Shown piece after piece: positions 18,274 to 26,949 of a stretch of DNA of 64,000 bases. Source of the stretch: Lactiplantibacillus herbarum. Its GTDB lineage: Bacteria; Bacillota; Bacilli; Lactobacillales; Lactobacillaceae. The position numbers and the translations under genes are program-made. Location of the stretch: the NCBI RefSeq assembly GCF_001039045.1, contig NZ_LFEE01000018.1, positions 67,342-131,341 on the forward strand. The letters run 5' to 3'. The notes under the pieces are model-generated. The model ran no database searches and had not been told where the DNA came from. It worked only from the letters and a program-made list of their open reading frames with translations. How positions within the stretch are numbered: the stretch's first letter is position 1; each line of letters opens with the position of its first letter.

Positions 18274-18943
18274 ACGGTGGTGGCAGACAGAACCCGCAAT
18301 GACTCAGGTTATATTGAGTCTTACGGTAGCAATCTTTCTTGTAGAATGGTTGCTAGGTGATCAAGGGACCTTGTTATTCAATGCAATTGGGGCTAAAAAT
18401 AATCAAGCGATTGCGGCGGGCCAATGGTGGCGATTTATCACGCCAATCTTTTTGCACATGGGACTGACTCACATCGCATTGAACAGTGTTGTGATTTACT
18501 TCATGGGAATGCAGATTGAAGCAATGTATGGTCACTGGCGTTTCCTAGTAGTTTACCTGTTGGGCGGTATCAGTGGGAACATCATGAGCTTTGCGTTATC
18601 TTCCAATCAATCAGTCGGGGCAAGTACAGCTTGCTTTGCTTTGTTTGGGGCCTTCCTGACGATTGGTGAATCCTTCTGGGAGAACCCTGTTATCCGGCAA
18701 TTGACGAATCAATTCTTATTGTTGACGGTATTAAACCTAGTCTTTGACATGTTCTCCAATGGGATTGATATTTGGGGTCATATTGGTGGCCTTGCAGGTG
18801 GTTTTTTAATTGGGTACATGCTAGGTGTGCCACGGATCGGTAAGATTGCACCAATCAAGCGGATTGTGGCGACAATTGTATTAATTGTAGGCTTGTTAGC
18901 GTTACTAAAAATGGGTTTTACAAATGTTAATTTAACTGTATAA
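18260..18943 (+). CDS. gluP: Rhomboid-family intramembrane serine protease
   Basis: 227 residues from the ATG at 18260; an in-frame ATG nine bases earlier is too close to GAGG (18246-18249). It has six to seven membrane segments. The catalytic serine is in GASTA (Ser122), the catalytic histidine in WGHIGGLAGG (His174), and the oxyanion Asn region is HIALNSVVIYFMG. It cleaves within or near membrane helices. The Bacillus ortholog YqgP/GluP is several hundred residues longer, so this is the core form only. It overlaps the preceding gene. Confidence 0.92.
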   Translation: MTRIKRWWQTEPAMTQVILSLTVAIFLVEWLLGDQGTLLFNAIGAKNNQAIAAGQWWRFITPIFLHMGLTHIALNSVVIYFMGMQIEAMYGHWRFLVVYLLGGISGNIMSFALSSNQSVGASTACFALFGAFLTIGESFWENPVIRQLTNQFLLLTVLNLVFDMFSNGIDIWGHIGGLAGGFLIGYMLGVPRIGKIAPIKRIVATIVLIVGLLALLKMGFTNVNLTV

Positions 18944-18961
18944 TAAATCGAGGATATGCAC

Positions 18962-19183
18962 ATGAAAACACTTTACGACGTCCAACAATTATTAAAAAAA
19001 TTTGGCGTATACGTCTACGTGGGTAAACGGATTTGGGACATCGAACTGATGGCCCTTGAAGTCGATCATCTCTATCAAGCTGGGGTGATCGATGCTAAGA
19101 TGTATGCCCGCGTAAAACTCGTATTGAGACATGAGCACCGGCTTGAAGAAGAAGACGCGCACGAAACAGATGTGCATCATTAA
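18962..19183 (+). CDS. YqgQ-family protein (DUF910)
   Basis: About 73 residues from the ATG at 18962, which is correctly spaced from GAGGA; an ATG at 18956 is too close. A small helical cytoplasmic protein with the pattern LYDVQQLLKKFGVYVYVGKRIWDIELMALEVDHLY. The family is often found between rhomboid and glucokinase genes, as here, and its function is unknown. The tail is rich in His and Glu. Confidence 0.88.
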   Translation: MKTLYDVQQLLKKFGVYVYVGKRIWDIELMALEVDHLYQAGVIDAKMYARVKLVLRHEHRLEEEDAHETDVHH

Positions 19184-19200
19184 ATGGAGGAATCAGCAAG

Positions 19201-20163
19201 ATGGATCGTAAGTTAATCGGAGTCGACCTTGGTGGGACGACAACTAAATTCGCTATCTTAACGGAAGACGGCGAAATTCAACAAAAGTGGAGTATTGATA
19301 CGACGATTTTAGATGAAGGGGCTCACATTGTGCCTAACATCATTGATTCAATCAATCACCACATCGACTTATACAAGATGGATCGTTCACAGTTCATTGG
19401 TATCGGAATGGGAACTCCTGGGACGGTTGATTTAGCCAACGGAACGGTTATTGGCGCCTACAACTTAAACTGGAAGACACTTCAACCAGTTAAAGCTCAG
19501 ATCGAAAAGGGTACTGGCATTAAGTTTACGTTAGATAATGACGCAAACTCTGCTGCCCTTGGCGAACGCTGGAAGGGTGCCGGTGAAAACGGTTCTGACG
19601 TTGTCTTTGTAACCTTAGGTACTGGTGTTGGTGGCGGGATCGTCGCTGATGGCCGCTTACTACATGGGGTTGCTGGTGGCGCTGGTGAAATCGGTCACGT
19701 GACGGTTGAACCAAACGGCTACATGTGTACTTGTGGCAAGAAGGGTTGTTTGGAACAATACGCTTCCGCAACCGGTGTCGTTCACGTTGCTCGTGACATG
19801 GCTGAAGAATTCTCTGGCGTTTCTAAATTAAAACAACTCTTAGATAACGGTGAAGAAATCAGTTCTAAAATTACCTTTGATTTAGCTAAAGAAGGCGACG
19901 TCTTGGCTAAGTCGGTCGTTGACCGGGTATCTTACTACTTAGGTTTAGCTTTAGCTAACGTTGGTAATACGTTAAACCCATCTTCAATTATTATTGGTGG
20001 TGGCGTTTCAGCAGCTGGTGACTTCTTATTAGACCAAGTTGTCAGTTACTTCAAACAATTCACGTTCCCAACGGTTCGCGATACAACGGCCTTGAAGTTA
20101 GCTGTCTTAGGTAATGATGCTGGTGTCATTGGTGCCGCTTCATTAGCTCAACGTTTTGTCTAA
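19201..20163 (+). CDS. glcK: ROK-family glucokinase
   Basis: 320 residues. It phosphorylates glucose to glucose 6-phosphate with ATP. The N-terminal phosphate loop is GVDLGGTTTKFA (about 8-19), the sugar-binding segment includes GEIGHVTVEPNG, and the ROK zinc motif is CTCGKKGCLEQYAS (about 178-191, Cys and His ligands). ATG behind GGAGG, 17 bases after yqgQ. It is the last gene of the cluster and is followed by a strong terminator. No DNA-binding domain, so it is an enzyme and not a ROK repressor. Confidence 0.95.
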   Translation: MDRKLIGVDLGGTTTKFAILTEDGEIQQKWSIDTTILDEGAHIVPNIIDSINHHIDLYKMDRSQFIGIGMGTPGTVDLANGTVIGAYNLNWKTLQPVKAQIEKGTGIKFTLDNDANSAALGERWKGAGENGSDVVFVTLGTGVGGGIVADGRLLHGVAGGAGEIGHVTVEPNGYMCTCGKKGCLEQYASATGVVHVARDMAEEFSGVSKLKQLLDNGEEISSKITFDLAKEGDVLAKSVVDRVSYYLGLALANVGNTLNPSSIIIGGGVSAAGDFLLDQVVSYFKQFTFPTVRDTTALKLAVLGNDAGVIGAASLAQRFV

Positions 20164-20188
20164 AACTTTAAATTAAATATTTGAAGAT

Positions 20189-20221
20189 GAAAAAGAAGCC
20201 TTGTCTCAGGGCTTCTTTTTG
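20189..20221 (+). terminator. Terminator of glcK
   Basis: AAAAAGAAGCC and GGCTTCTTTTT around a short loop. Confidence 0.9.
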
Positions 20222-20289
20222 TTTAAAATCGATTCAATACTTAAAATCAGTTGGACAATTATAAGTTGTAGTTGAGAGGGGTGTTGAAG

Positions 20290-20925
20290 ATGCAACAATT
20301 ATTATTATCATCACGGGCATTTTGCAATCAGAAGATTACGGATGCGTTTATGGAAATGGTTCAATCCAGTCATGGACAAACCGAACGAATTTTGATCATT
20401 GTTAACTCGGTAAGTGAAGGTAAGCAACACCCTAAAATGATTGAATTGCAAGAGACGGTGCGGTCATTGGGATTTGATCAAGTCGACTTGTTCGATGTTT
20501 TAACGGATGACCTCATGGAACTAACAACGGCGAAAGCAATCATCTTGAACGGCGGCTATGAATTTTTGCTGCTGAAGAATCTACGAATCGCGAATGTCCT
20601 AGGCGAGCTGCGAAAATTAGCTCGGACGGGAACGCCTATCTATGGAATCAGTGCGGGGGCAATTTTACTAGGTCCTGATTTAGAGTTGTTTGCACAGCTA
20701 TTTCCAGAGGATAATGAGGAACATTTGACGACGAGCACGGCGATTAACGCGACGCCCGTACGCATCTATCCTCACTATGATTTACAATGTGAGCTTAATC
20801 CTCAGTTACCAGCGTTAGTTGAAGCTTGGGAGCAGCAGACGGGTGAAACTGTCACTCGACTGACGAATGCCCAAGGGCTCTTAATTTGTGACAGCCAGCA
20901 GCGATTGATTGATAGAGGACGGTGA
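20290..20925 (+). CDS. Peptidase S51 (peptidase E-like) family protein
   Basis: 211 residues. Peptidase E-like proteins have a class I glutamine-amidotransferase-like fold and a serine nucleophile, and cut Asp-X dipeptides or cyanophycin-type substrates. The nucleophile elbow is YGISAGAILLGP (Ser121); the preceding conserved loop ILNGGYEFLLL replaces the usual GGNTF form. The start is the ATG at 20290 behind GAGGGG; the frame extends six codons further up. The substrate is unknown. The next gene begins four bases after the stop. Confidence 0.8.
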   Translation: MQQLLLSSRAFCNQKITDAFMEMVQSSHGQTERILIIVNSVSEGKQHPKMIELQETVRSLGFDQVDLFDVLTDDLMELTTAKAIILNGGYEFLLLKNLRIANVLGELRKLARTGTPIYGISAGAILLGPDLELFAQLFPEDNEEHLTTSTAINATPVRIYPHYDLQCELNPQLPALVEAWEQQTGETVTRLTNAQGLLICDSQQRLIDRGR

Positions 20926-20929
20926 GTGC

Positions 20930-21502
20930 ATGACAACAATCTATTTTGTGCGCCATGCACTGCCAGATTATTCAAATCCACATGATGCTACTATGAATTT
21001 AACGGCGATTGGACGTGAGGATGCAGTTAAAGTTAGCCAGTTGCTACAAACGGTTGTTTTTGACGACTGTGTGTCTAGTCCATACAAAAGGACACTGCAA
21101 ACTATCGAGCCGTTGGCAGCCGCTCAAAATTTAACGGTGCGGTTGGATCGGCGCTTACGAGAGCGTGAGCGTGGTGTCATTGGTGATCATGAAGATGGGT
21201 TATTGAAACAACGTTGGCAGGATTTTAACTTTGCTGAACCAGGTGGCGAATCTTTGGGGCATCTGCAACAACGGGTATCTGCTGCAATTGACGATGTTTT
21301 AAAACGTGAGCCCGACGGAACGGTTTTAGTTTCAACGCACGGCGCGGCCCTGGCAATGATTATCAATACGTTTAATTCGGATTTTAGGTATGCTGATTTT
21401 ATGAGAATTAAGAACTTTACACCGTATGTATTAAAGATGACGATCAATAAATACCGTGAAATCGTCACGCAAGAAGAGCTATTGAGCGTTAATCACGGAT
21501 AA
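20930..21502 (+). CDS. Histidine phosphatase (phosphoglycerate mutase-like)
   Basis: 190 residues. The catalytic His is in the RH motif YFVRHALPDYS (residue 9; RHA in place of RHG). The second core His is in VSTHGAALAMI (about residue 141). The acid residue region is RLRERERG. Such proteins dephosphorylate sugar phosphates or small phosphate esters; the substrate cannot be told. The ATG at 20930 follows GAGGACGGTGAG and lies four bases after the peptidase E-like gene, so the two are probably one transcript. Confidence 0.88.
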   Translation: MTTIYFVRHALPDYSNPHDATMNLTAIGREDAVKVSQLLQTVVFDDCVSSPYKRTLQTIEPLAAAQNLTVRLDRRLRERERGVIGDHEDGLLKQRWQDFNFAEPGGESLGHLQQRVSAAIDDVLKREPDGTVLVSTHGAALAMIINTFNSDFRYADFMRIKNFTPYVLKMTINKYREIVTQEELLSVNHG

Positions 21503-21583
21503 ATCAAGGCTTTTCGCGCTTACCCCTAGTCAAAGTAAGCGGTTTTGTGTAAAATAGATTAGGTAGAAATTAGGAGGGATATC

Positions 21584-21997
21584 GTGGTTTTAGGTGCATT
21601 GAGCGGTTGGACTTACATTAATATTGTGTTAGTTATCATTATCGCAGCTTACTTTATTTACGAGCTTTACAGTTATATTCGGCGGCGGCAAGTATCAACG
21701 ATGTTAGAAGAAGAAGATTTTCAGGCTGGTATGCGTAAGGCCCAAGTGGTTGATTTACGTGAGAAAAAGGATTTTGATGCGGGTCATATTTTAGGTGCCC
21801 GTAATATTCCCTTTAACAGTTTGAAAGTTCGAATGAACGAATTGCGTCCGGATATGCCAATCTACGTTTACGATCAGACCCACACGTTAAGTACGCGGGC
21901 CGTCGCAATGTTGGCGAAGAAGGGTTATTCACAGTTATATATTTTAAAACCCGGTTTTGCACGTTGGGAAGGTAAGACGAAAAAAGCGAAGTATTAA
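21584..21997 (+). CDS. Membrane-anchored rhodanese-like protein, Cys lost
   Basis: 137 residues. An N-terminal membrane helix (about 11-31) is followed by a basic RRR stop-transfer and a rhodanese domain (about 45-135: VVDLREKKDFDAGHILGARNIPF, then YVYDQTHTLSTRAVAML). The catalytic cysteine position of the active loop is Asp97, so sulfur transfer by the normal route is not expected. It resembles Bacillus YqhL in layout. GTG start behind GGAGGG. A weak hairpin CGCTTAC/GTAAGCG (21517-21541) separates it from the phosphatase gene. Confidence 0.87.
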   Translation: MVLGALSGWTYINIVLVIIIAAYFIYELYSYIRRRQVSTMLEEEDFQAGMRKAQVVDLREKKDFDAGHILGARNIPFNSLKVRMNELRPDMPIYVYDQTHTLSTRAVAMLAKKGYSQLYILKPGFARWEGKTKKAKY

Positions 21998-22040
21998 AAA
22001 ATGGCGGCCAGAACAAAAACTTGTTCGGCCACCATTTTTT
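21996..22040. terminator. Bidirectional terminator
   Basis: AAAAAATGG-GGCC-GAACAA pairs with TTGTTC-GGCC-CCATTTTTT. It lies between convergent genes and has T runs on both strands. Confidence 0.85.
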
Positions 22041-22046
22041 AATTAA

Positions 22047-22223
22047 TTAACCGTTGTGGGCAGCGCGACTCTTACGCATTGCTTTTTTACGATTTTCTTC
22101 AAATTTGTTTTCTTGATCTTCAATGGGATCAACGACCTGTTTCTTAAATGATAAAACAGAACCGATTACGGCACCGGCCGTTGCAACGACCCCAAACAAG
22201 AAGCCACGTGTAAATGATTTCAT
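22047..22223 (-). CDS. Small single-helix protein (DUF3042-like)
   Basis: 58 residues from the ATG at 22223; a TTG three codons upstream is too close to AGGAGG. It starts MKSFTRGFLFGVVATAGAVIGSVLSF, a single membrane or amphipathic segment, and continues with a highly charged helix (VDPIEDQENKFEENRKKAMRKSR). It matches what I recall of DUF3042, a small family of lactic acid bacteria with unknown role. It is transcribed alone and convergent with the rhodanese gene. Confidence 0.8.
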   Translation of the reverse strand: MKSFTRGFLFGVVATAGAVIGSVLSFKKQVVDPIEDQENKFEENRKKAMRKSRAAHNG

Positions 22224-22322
22224 AGTAGACAAACCTCCTAGTAATTATTAGTTTCATTATGCTTGTTTTACGTGTAGATATCAATCAATTAAAACTATAT
22301 TTTCCAAAAGTGGGGTGGAAAA

Positions 22323-23057
22323 ATGTTAACAAAGATTATTGCGCACCGTGGTAGCAAGGGGACACGGCCTGAAAATACGTTACCAGCATTCGCTACGGCG
22401 CTGGCTGATGGTGCGGATGGGATTGAAACTGACGTGCACTTATCTAAAGACGGTCAGTTAGTGATTATTCATGATGAACGGGTCGATCGGACAACGAATG
22501 GTACTGGTCGGGTTGTTGATCATACCTTGGCAGAACTAAAACGCTTAGATGCTGGGGGTAAGTTTGATCCGATCTATGTGGGTACCCACATTCCAACGTT
22601 GGATGAGGTTGTTCAGCTTTTGATTCAAGAACATTTCACGGGAATCTTTAATTTAGAACTTAAAACGAATAAGATTCACTATGAGGGTATTGAAGATTTA
22701 GTTGCGGATTACTTCAATCACCACGACGTCCCATTCCACCTCGTCTATTCAAGTTTTTATGGTAAATCGATTGAACGTCTACATGTGTTACAACCGGATG
22801 CTGAGTTTGACAGCCTCTTCAAAGCTAAGATTCAGACGGCGAAGCGACTGCACGCTGAGCATATTATCCTGGGTTACCATCCAGATATTCGCTGGGTTCG
22901 GCGGCACTGGTTTATATTGCCGAAAGTTCAGTTACGACCGTGGACCGTTAATACGGAACGGGATATGCGATTCTGTTATCGCCATCAATTTGCGGGATTG
23001 ATCACGGATTATCCGGGAGTGGCTTATCAGTTACGAATTCAGATGCAAGGAGGTTAG
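22323..23057 (+). CDS. Glycerophosphodiester phosphodiesterase
   Basis: 244 residues. It hydrolyses glycerophosphodiesters to glycerol 3-phosphate and an alcohol. The GDPD signature is clear: IAHRGSKGTRPENTLPAF (about 6-23) holds the catalytic His and Glu-Asn, and GIETDVHLSKDGQLVIIHDERVDRTTNG holds the metal-binding Glu/Asp and second His. There is no signal peptide, so it acts in the cytoplasm. miaA starts four bases after its stop. Confidence 0.93.
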   Translation: MLTKIIAHRGSKGTRPENTLPAFATALADGADGIETDVHLSKDGQLVIIHDERVDRTTNGTGRVVDHTLAELKRLDAGGKFDPIYVGTHIPTLDEVVQLLIQEHFTGIFNLELKTNKIHYEGIEDLVADYFNHHDVPFHLVYSSFYGKSIERLHVLQPDAEFDSLFKAKIQTAKRLHAEHIILGYHPDIRWVRRHWFILPKVQLRPWTVNTERDMRFCYRHQFAGLITDYPGVAYQLRIQMQGG

Positions 23058-23061
23058 TTTT

Positions 23062-23988
23062 TTGCAACCTAAAAAAGTTTTATTAATTGCTGGTCCAACT
23101 GCTGTAGGGAAAACGGCGTTGTCGATAGCATTAGCACAGCAGTTTAATGGCGAGATTATCTCAGGGGATTCGATGCAAGTCTATCGTCATTTAGATATTG
23201 GGACAGCTAAAGTCATGCCAGACGAACGGCAGGAGATTCCTCATCATCTGATCGATATTAAAGAGGTTGATCAGCGTTTTACGGTCGCCGAGTTTGTCAG
23301 TCGCACGACTGCTTTGATCGATGACATCACTAAGCGTGGAAAATTACCGATTATTGCGGGTGGGACTGGCTTTTACTTACAATCATTGATAGCTGGCTAT
23401 CAGTTCGGCTCATCCGACCTGGAACCAGACTTAGATTATCGTCAGAAATGGTTTGATCGTGCAGCGTCTCAAGGACCACAATCTGTGTGGGATGTCTTAA
23501 ATGAACGTGATCCGCAAGCAGCACAAGCCGTTGAACCAGCCAACGTGGTGCGAGTTGTTCGGGCATTGGAATATCAACACACGAGTGGTCAGTTGTTCTC
23601 AGCGCAAGCAGATCAAATGACGACGAAACTTGATGCTTACACGTTATGTTTAACGGCGGAACGCCCATTGCTATATGATCGCATCAATCAGCGTGTTGAT
23701 CAGATGCTGGCAGCTGGCTTGGAAGACGAAGCACGTTGGCTATTTGATCAGGGTGGTATCGAGTTACCTGCTGGTAAGGGAATCGGGTATCATGAATGGT
23801 TTCCGTATTTTGAGGGAGCTAGTGATCAGCAGGCAGTTATTGAAGCGATCAAGCAAGATTCACGGCGCTATGCAAAACGTCAGTTAACCTGGTTCCGTAA
23901 TAAGATGGATGTGAACTGGATTAGTCTATTGGAACACCCTGAAGAAAGAGACTCAATCGACCGTTTCATCGCTAGTTGGTTAAACTAA
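23062..23988 (+). CDS. miaA: tRNA dimethylallyltransferase MiaA
   Basis: 308 residues. It adds a dimethylallyl group to N6 of A37 in tRNAs that read codons starting with U. The P-loop GPTAVGKTALS is at about residues 11-21; GDSMQVYRHLDIGTAK is the substrate loop; IAGGTGFYLQSL the conserved core. TTG start behind GGAGG. It stands just ahead of glnR, as in Bacillus, but glnR has its own promoter. Confidence 0.96.
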   Translation: MQPKKVLLIAGPTAVGKTALSIALAQQFNGEIISGDSMQVYRHLDIGTAKVMPDERQEIPHHLIDIKEVDQRFTVAEFVSRTTALIDDITKRGKLPIIAGGTGFYLQSLIAGYQFGSSDLEPDLDYRQKWFDRAASQGPQSVWDVLNERDPQAAQAVEPANVVRVVRALEYQHTSGQLFSAQADQMTTKLDAYTLCLTAERPLLYDRINQRVDQMLAAGLEDEARWLFDQGGIELPAGKGIGYHEWFPYFEGASDQQAVIEAIKQDSRRYAKRQLTWFRNKMDVNWISLLEHPEERDSIDRFIASWLN

Positions 23989-24017
23989 ATTATAATTGGT
24001 CTAGTTATTATAATTCG

Positions 24018-24070
24018 TGTGACGTTTTCTGACATGTGTGATTGACATTCGGTGTTGAGATTGCTAATAT
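24018..24070 (+). promoter_or_regulatory. glnRA promoter with GlnR operator
   Basis: TGTGACGTTTTCTGACA (24018-24034) is a perfect TGTnA-n7-TnACA GlnR/TnrA box. It ends seven bases before TTGACA (24042-24047), which is spaced 17 bases from TAATAT (24065-24070). The layout fits autorepression of glnRA by GlnR with feedback-inhibited glutamine synthetase. Confidence 0.9.
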
Positions 24071-24098
24071 TAAGTCTGTAATAAAGAGGAGGGTCGTT

Positions 24099-24479
24099 AT
24101 GAAGGAAAAGGAACTACGTCGTTCGTTAGCTGTTCTACCGATTGGTACGGTTATGAAGTTGACTGATCTATCTGCTCGTCAGATTCGTTACTATGAAGAA
24201 CAGGATTTAATTACACCGGATCGTAATGAAGGCAATCGCCGCATGTTCTCTCTAAATGATGTTGATCGGTTATTGGAGATCAAAGATTATTTAGCGGATG
24301 GCATCAATATGGCTGGTATCAAAGAAATCTATGCGCTTCAGAAGCAACGAGCACAACAGAAGCAGGCTGATTTGGATAAACCGTTAACGGATAAAGACGT
24401 TCGCCGAATTCTTCATGATGAATTCCTGAATCTAGGACGGTTTCAGTCCGACAAGGGTCCTAATTATCCGACACACTAA
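24099..24479 (+). CDS. glnR: MerR-type nitrogen repressor GlnR
   Basis: 126 residues from the ATG at 24099 behind GAGGAGGG. The N-terminal MerR winged helix (about 13-80: MKLTDLSARQIRYYEEQDLI) binds the operator just upstream. The C-terminal tail, which in GlnR is an autoinhibitory segment that contacts glutamine synthetase, follows (LNLGRFQSDKG). It represses glnRA and other nitrogen genes when glutamine is plentiful. glnA follows after 43 bases. Confidence 0.96.
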   Translation: MKEKELRRSLAVLPIGTVMKLTDLSARQIRYYEEQDLITPDRNEGNRRMFSLNDVDRLLEIKDYLADGINMAGIKEIYALQKQRAQQKQADLDKPLTDKDVRRILHDEFLNLGRFQSDKGPNYPTH

Positions 24480-24522
24480 GGTGTTTGCATCCGTTAGTCA
24501 ATCAATTTAAGGAGCGATTTTC

Positions 24523-25869
24523 ATGGCAAAACAGTCCTACACAAATGACGATATCCGCCGCATCGTCAAAGAAGAAAATGTTAATTTCTTGCGGTTAATG
24601 TTCACTGATCTATTCGGCACGATTAAGAATGTCGAAGTACCAGTTTCACAATTAGACAAGTTATTAGATAACAAGTTGATGTTCGATGGTTCTTCAATCG
24701 ATGGCTTTGTTCGTATTGAAGAAAGTGATATGTACCTATATCCTGACCTATCAACTTGGTTGATCATGCCTTGGAATACTGAACACGGTAAGATTGCTCG
24801 GATTATCTGTGAAGTTTACACGTCTGATCGCAAGCCATTCGAAGGCGATCCTCGTAACAACTTGATTCGAGTTTTGAACGATATGCGCGAAGCGGGTTAC
24901 ACGTCATTTAACTGTGGGACTGAACCAGAATTCTTCCTCTTTAAGATGAACGACAAGGGCGAACCAACGACTGAATTGAATGATAAGGGAAGTTACTTCG
25001 ACTTATCACCAATGGACTTGGGTGAAAACTGTCGTCGTGATATTGCTTTGGAATTAGAACGACTTGGTTTTAATGTTGAAGCTAGTCACCACGAAGTTGC
25101 ACCTGGTCAACATGAAATTGACTTTAAATATGCGGATGCGTTATCCGCTGCTGATCATATCCAAACCTTTAAGTTAGTGGTTAAGACGATCGCACGTAAG
25201 TACAACTTATGGGCAACCTTCATGCCAAAACCACTCAACGGTGTCAATGGCTCTGGGATGCACGTGAACATGTCCTTATTCCACGATCAAGGGAATGCGT
25301 TCTACGATGCTAACGATAAGTCTGGTTTAGAATTATCTGAAGATGCTTACCATTTCTTGGGTGGATTGATGAAACACGCTCGTTCTTACACGGCGGTAAC
25401 TAATCCAACGGTTAACTCATACAAGCGGCTTGTACCTGGCTACGAAGCACCAGTTTATGTGGCTTGGTCAGCATCTAACCGTTCACCAATGATCCGAATT
25501 CCAAGTGCACGTGGTTTGTCTACTCGTTTGGAATTACGGAGTGTCGATGCTTCAGCCAACCCATACTTAGCCTTTGCGGCGGTCTTGGAAGCTGGACTTG
25601 ACGGAATTAAGAACGGTATTGAACCACCAAAGAGTGTTGACCGTAATATCTACGTCATGGATGAAGACGAACGGGAAGCAGCTGGAATCGTTGATTTACC
25701 TTCAACACTTCACAATGCTTTGAAAGAATTCCAAACTGATCCAACCATGAAAAAAGCCATGGGTCCTCATATCTATCAGAGCTTCTTAGAAGCTAAACGT
25801 TTAGAATGGGCTTCCTATCGTCAGCAAGTTAGTGACTGGGAACGCGATCAGTACATGGAATTGTACTAA
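24523..25869 (+). CDS. glnA: Glutamine synthetase, type I-alpha
   Basis: 448 residues, the short GSI-alpha form. It makes glutamine from glutamate, ammonia and ATP. Metal and substrate motifs: [61 protein letters not shown] and the ATP-binding loop with [13 protein letters not shown]. There is no adenylylation Tyr loop, so control is by GlnR and feedback. RBS GGAGCG, ATG start. Confidence 0.98.
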   Translation: MAKQSYTNDDIRRIVKEENVNFLRLMFTDLFGTIKNVEVPVSQLDKLLDNKLMFDGSSIDGFVRIEESDMYLYPDLSTWLIMPWNTEHGKIARIICEVYTSDRKPFEGDPRNNLIRVLNDMREAGYTSFNCGTEPEFFLFKMNDKGEPTTELNDKGSYFDLSPMDLGENCRRDIALELERLGFNVEASHHEVAPGQHEIDFKYADALSAADHIQTFKLVVKTIARKYNLWATFMPKPLNGVNGSGMHVNMSLFHDQGNAFYDANDKSGLELSEDAYHFLGGLMKHARSYTAVTNPTVNSYKRLVPGYEAPVYVAWSASNRSPMIRIPSARGLSTRLELRSVDASANPYLAFAAVLEAGLDGIKNGIEPPKSVDRNIYVMDEDEREAAGIVDLPSTLHNALKEFQTDPTMKKAMGPHIYQSFLEAKRLEWASYRQQVSDWERDQYMELY

Positions 25870-25903
25870 AATATTAATTTAATAATAGTTTGATTTAGTA
25901 TCT

Positions 25904-25942
25904 ACGGTTAGCTCACCTTATATAGGTGGACTAGCCGTTTTG
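25904..25942 (+). terminator. Terminator of glnRA
   Basis: ACGGTTAG and CTAGCCGT with inner CACC/GGTG, followed by TTTTG. Confidence 0.75.
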
Positions 25943-26061
25943 TTATAAATTTGAAAAATTGGTGCTGTTAACCTTTATTAATCGGCCAATCTTCGGTAAC
26001 ATTAACAGTAGCAATGCAATTCAGCGTGATTTCAATTATTATTGATTGCAAGGAGATTATT

Positions 26062-26949
26062 ATGGAAAAAGAAAATCAGCCTGATCTTGAAAAACAGGAT
26101 CAAACTACGCACGCACTTACGGAGCAACTTCAACAAAAGTTAGACTATGTAACGACGGTGCGCCAAGCAATTACGGCTGGTGACGACCGGTTGATCTACG
26201 AATTGATCGATGGTGACCACTATCACCAGGCCTTACTTAATGAGGAACCGGATTCAACCCGTAATGCCCAAGTGGCCTTAATTACGGATGTTTATCCGGC
26301 AATCAGTCATTATTTGAGCACGAAGTTAATTGATTATTTGGCACATGAATACCCATTTTTCTATTACGAAGAAACTCAGATCGGCGAATTCCAGATTTAC
26401 TTCGGTAATTGGTGGGATCGACGTCTCTTTGGTAAATTGAACGTTTTAAAAGTGGCGTTTGAATTTAGTTCAGAAGAATATAACAAATTACAGCAGACCT
26501 TTGAATTGGCTGCTAATCATGAACGGTTCAACACGGCTCAGATTCAAAAAATCTCAGCGGGTAGTGATCAGTTGCAAAAGCTAATTGATGCTCAGAGTGA
26601 TCGTGATGAACAAAAAGAAGAACTACGCAAGCAATTAAAAGAAAATGGTCAGCGTAATTCACTCTTTGATTCAGGCCGGATCAAAGAGGAACGTCAGCAG
26701 ATTATTGATCAGTTATCTAAGTTAGCTGATGAAGATGAACAGGCTAATAATGCCCATGCTACGATGAAGGATAACGAAGCTAAGATTTTAACGCTTTCTA
26801 AGGAAGATACGATTTTAGCATACGAAAAGCAGGCCATTGAAAACGCCTTTAAGAGTTTTGAAAACTTTAATGAGCGTAACCGTAGTCTTTACGTTGACTA
26901 CTTAACCACGTTGATTGGAAAGGCGCAGGTAGCGGCTGATGGCGAATAA
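26062..26949 (+). CDS. Coiled-coil protein, first gene of three-gene operon
   Basis: 295 residues from the ATG at 26062 behind AAGGAG. I do not recognise the family. Residues about 70-165 look globular (FQIYFGNWWDRRLFGKLNVLKVAFEF). Residues about 165-265 are highly charged and predicted coiled coil (QIQKISAGSDQLQKLIDAQSDRDEQKEELRKQL). It has no Walker motifs, so a name such as SbcC would be misleading. The stop overlaps the next gene by 11 bases, which implies translational coupling. Confidence 0.75.
   Translation: MEKENQPDLEKQDQTTHALTEQLQQKLDYVTTVRQAITAGDDRLIYELIDGDHYHQALLNEEPDSTRNAQVALITDVYPAISHYLSTKLIDYLAHEYPFFYYEETQIGEFQIYFGNWWDRRLFGKLNVLKVAFEFSSEEYNKLQQTFELAANHERFNTAQIQKISAGSDQLQKLIDAQSDRDEQKEELRKQLKENGQRNSLFDSGRIKEERQQIIDQLSKLADEDEQANNAHATMKDNEAKILTLSKEDTILAYEKQAIENAFKSFENFNERNRSLYVDYLTTLIGKAQVAADGE

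Noticed and set aside
26062-26949. Name SbcC for the coiled-coil protein
   Set aside because: No Walker A, Walker B or signature motif, and far too short for SbcC.
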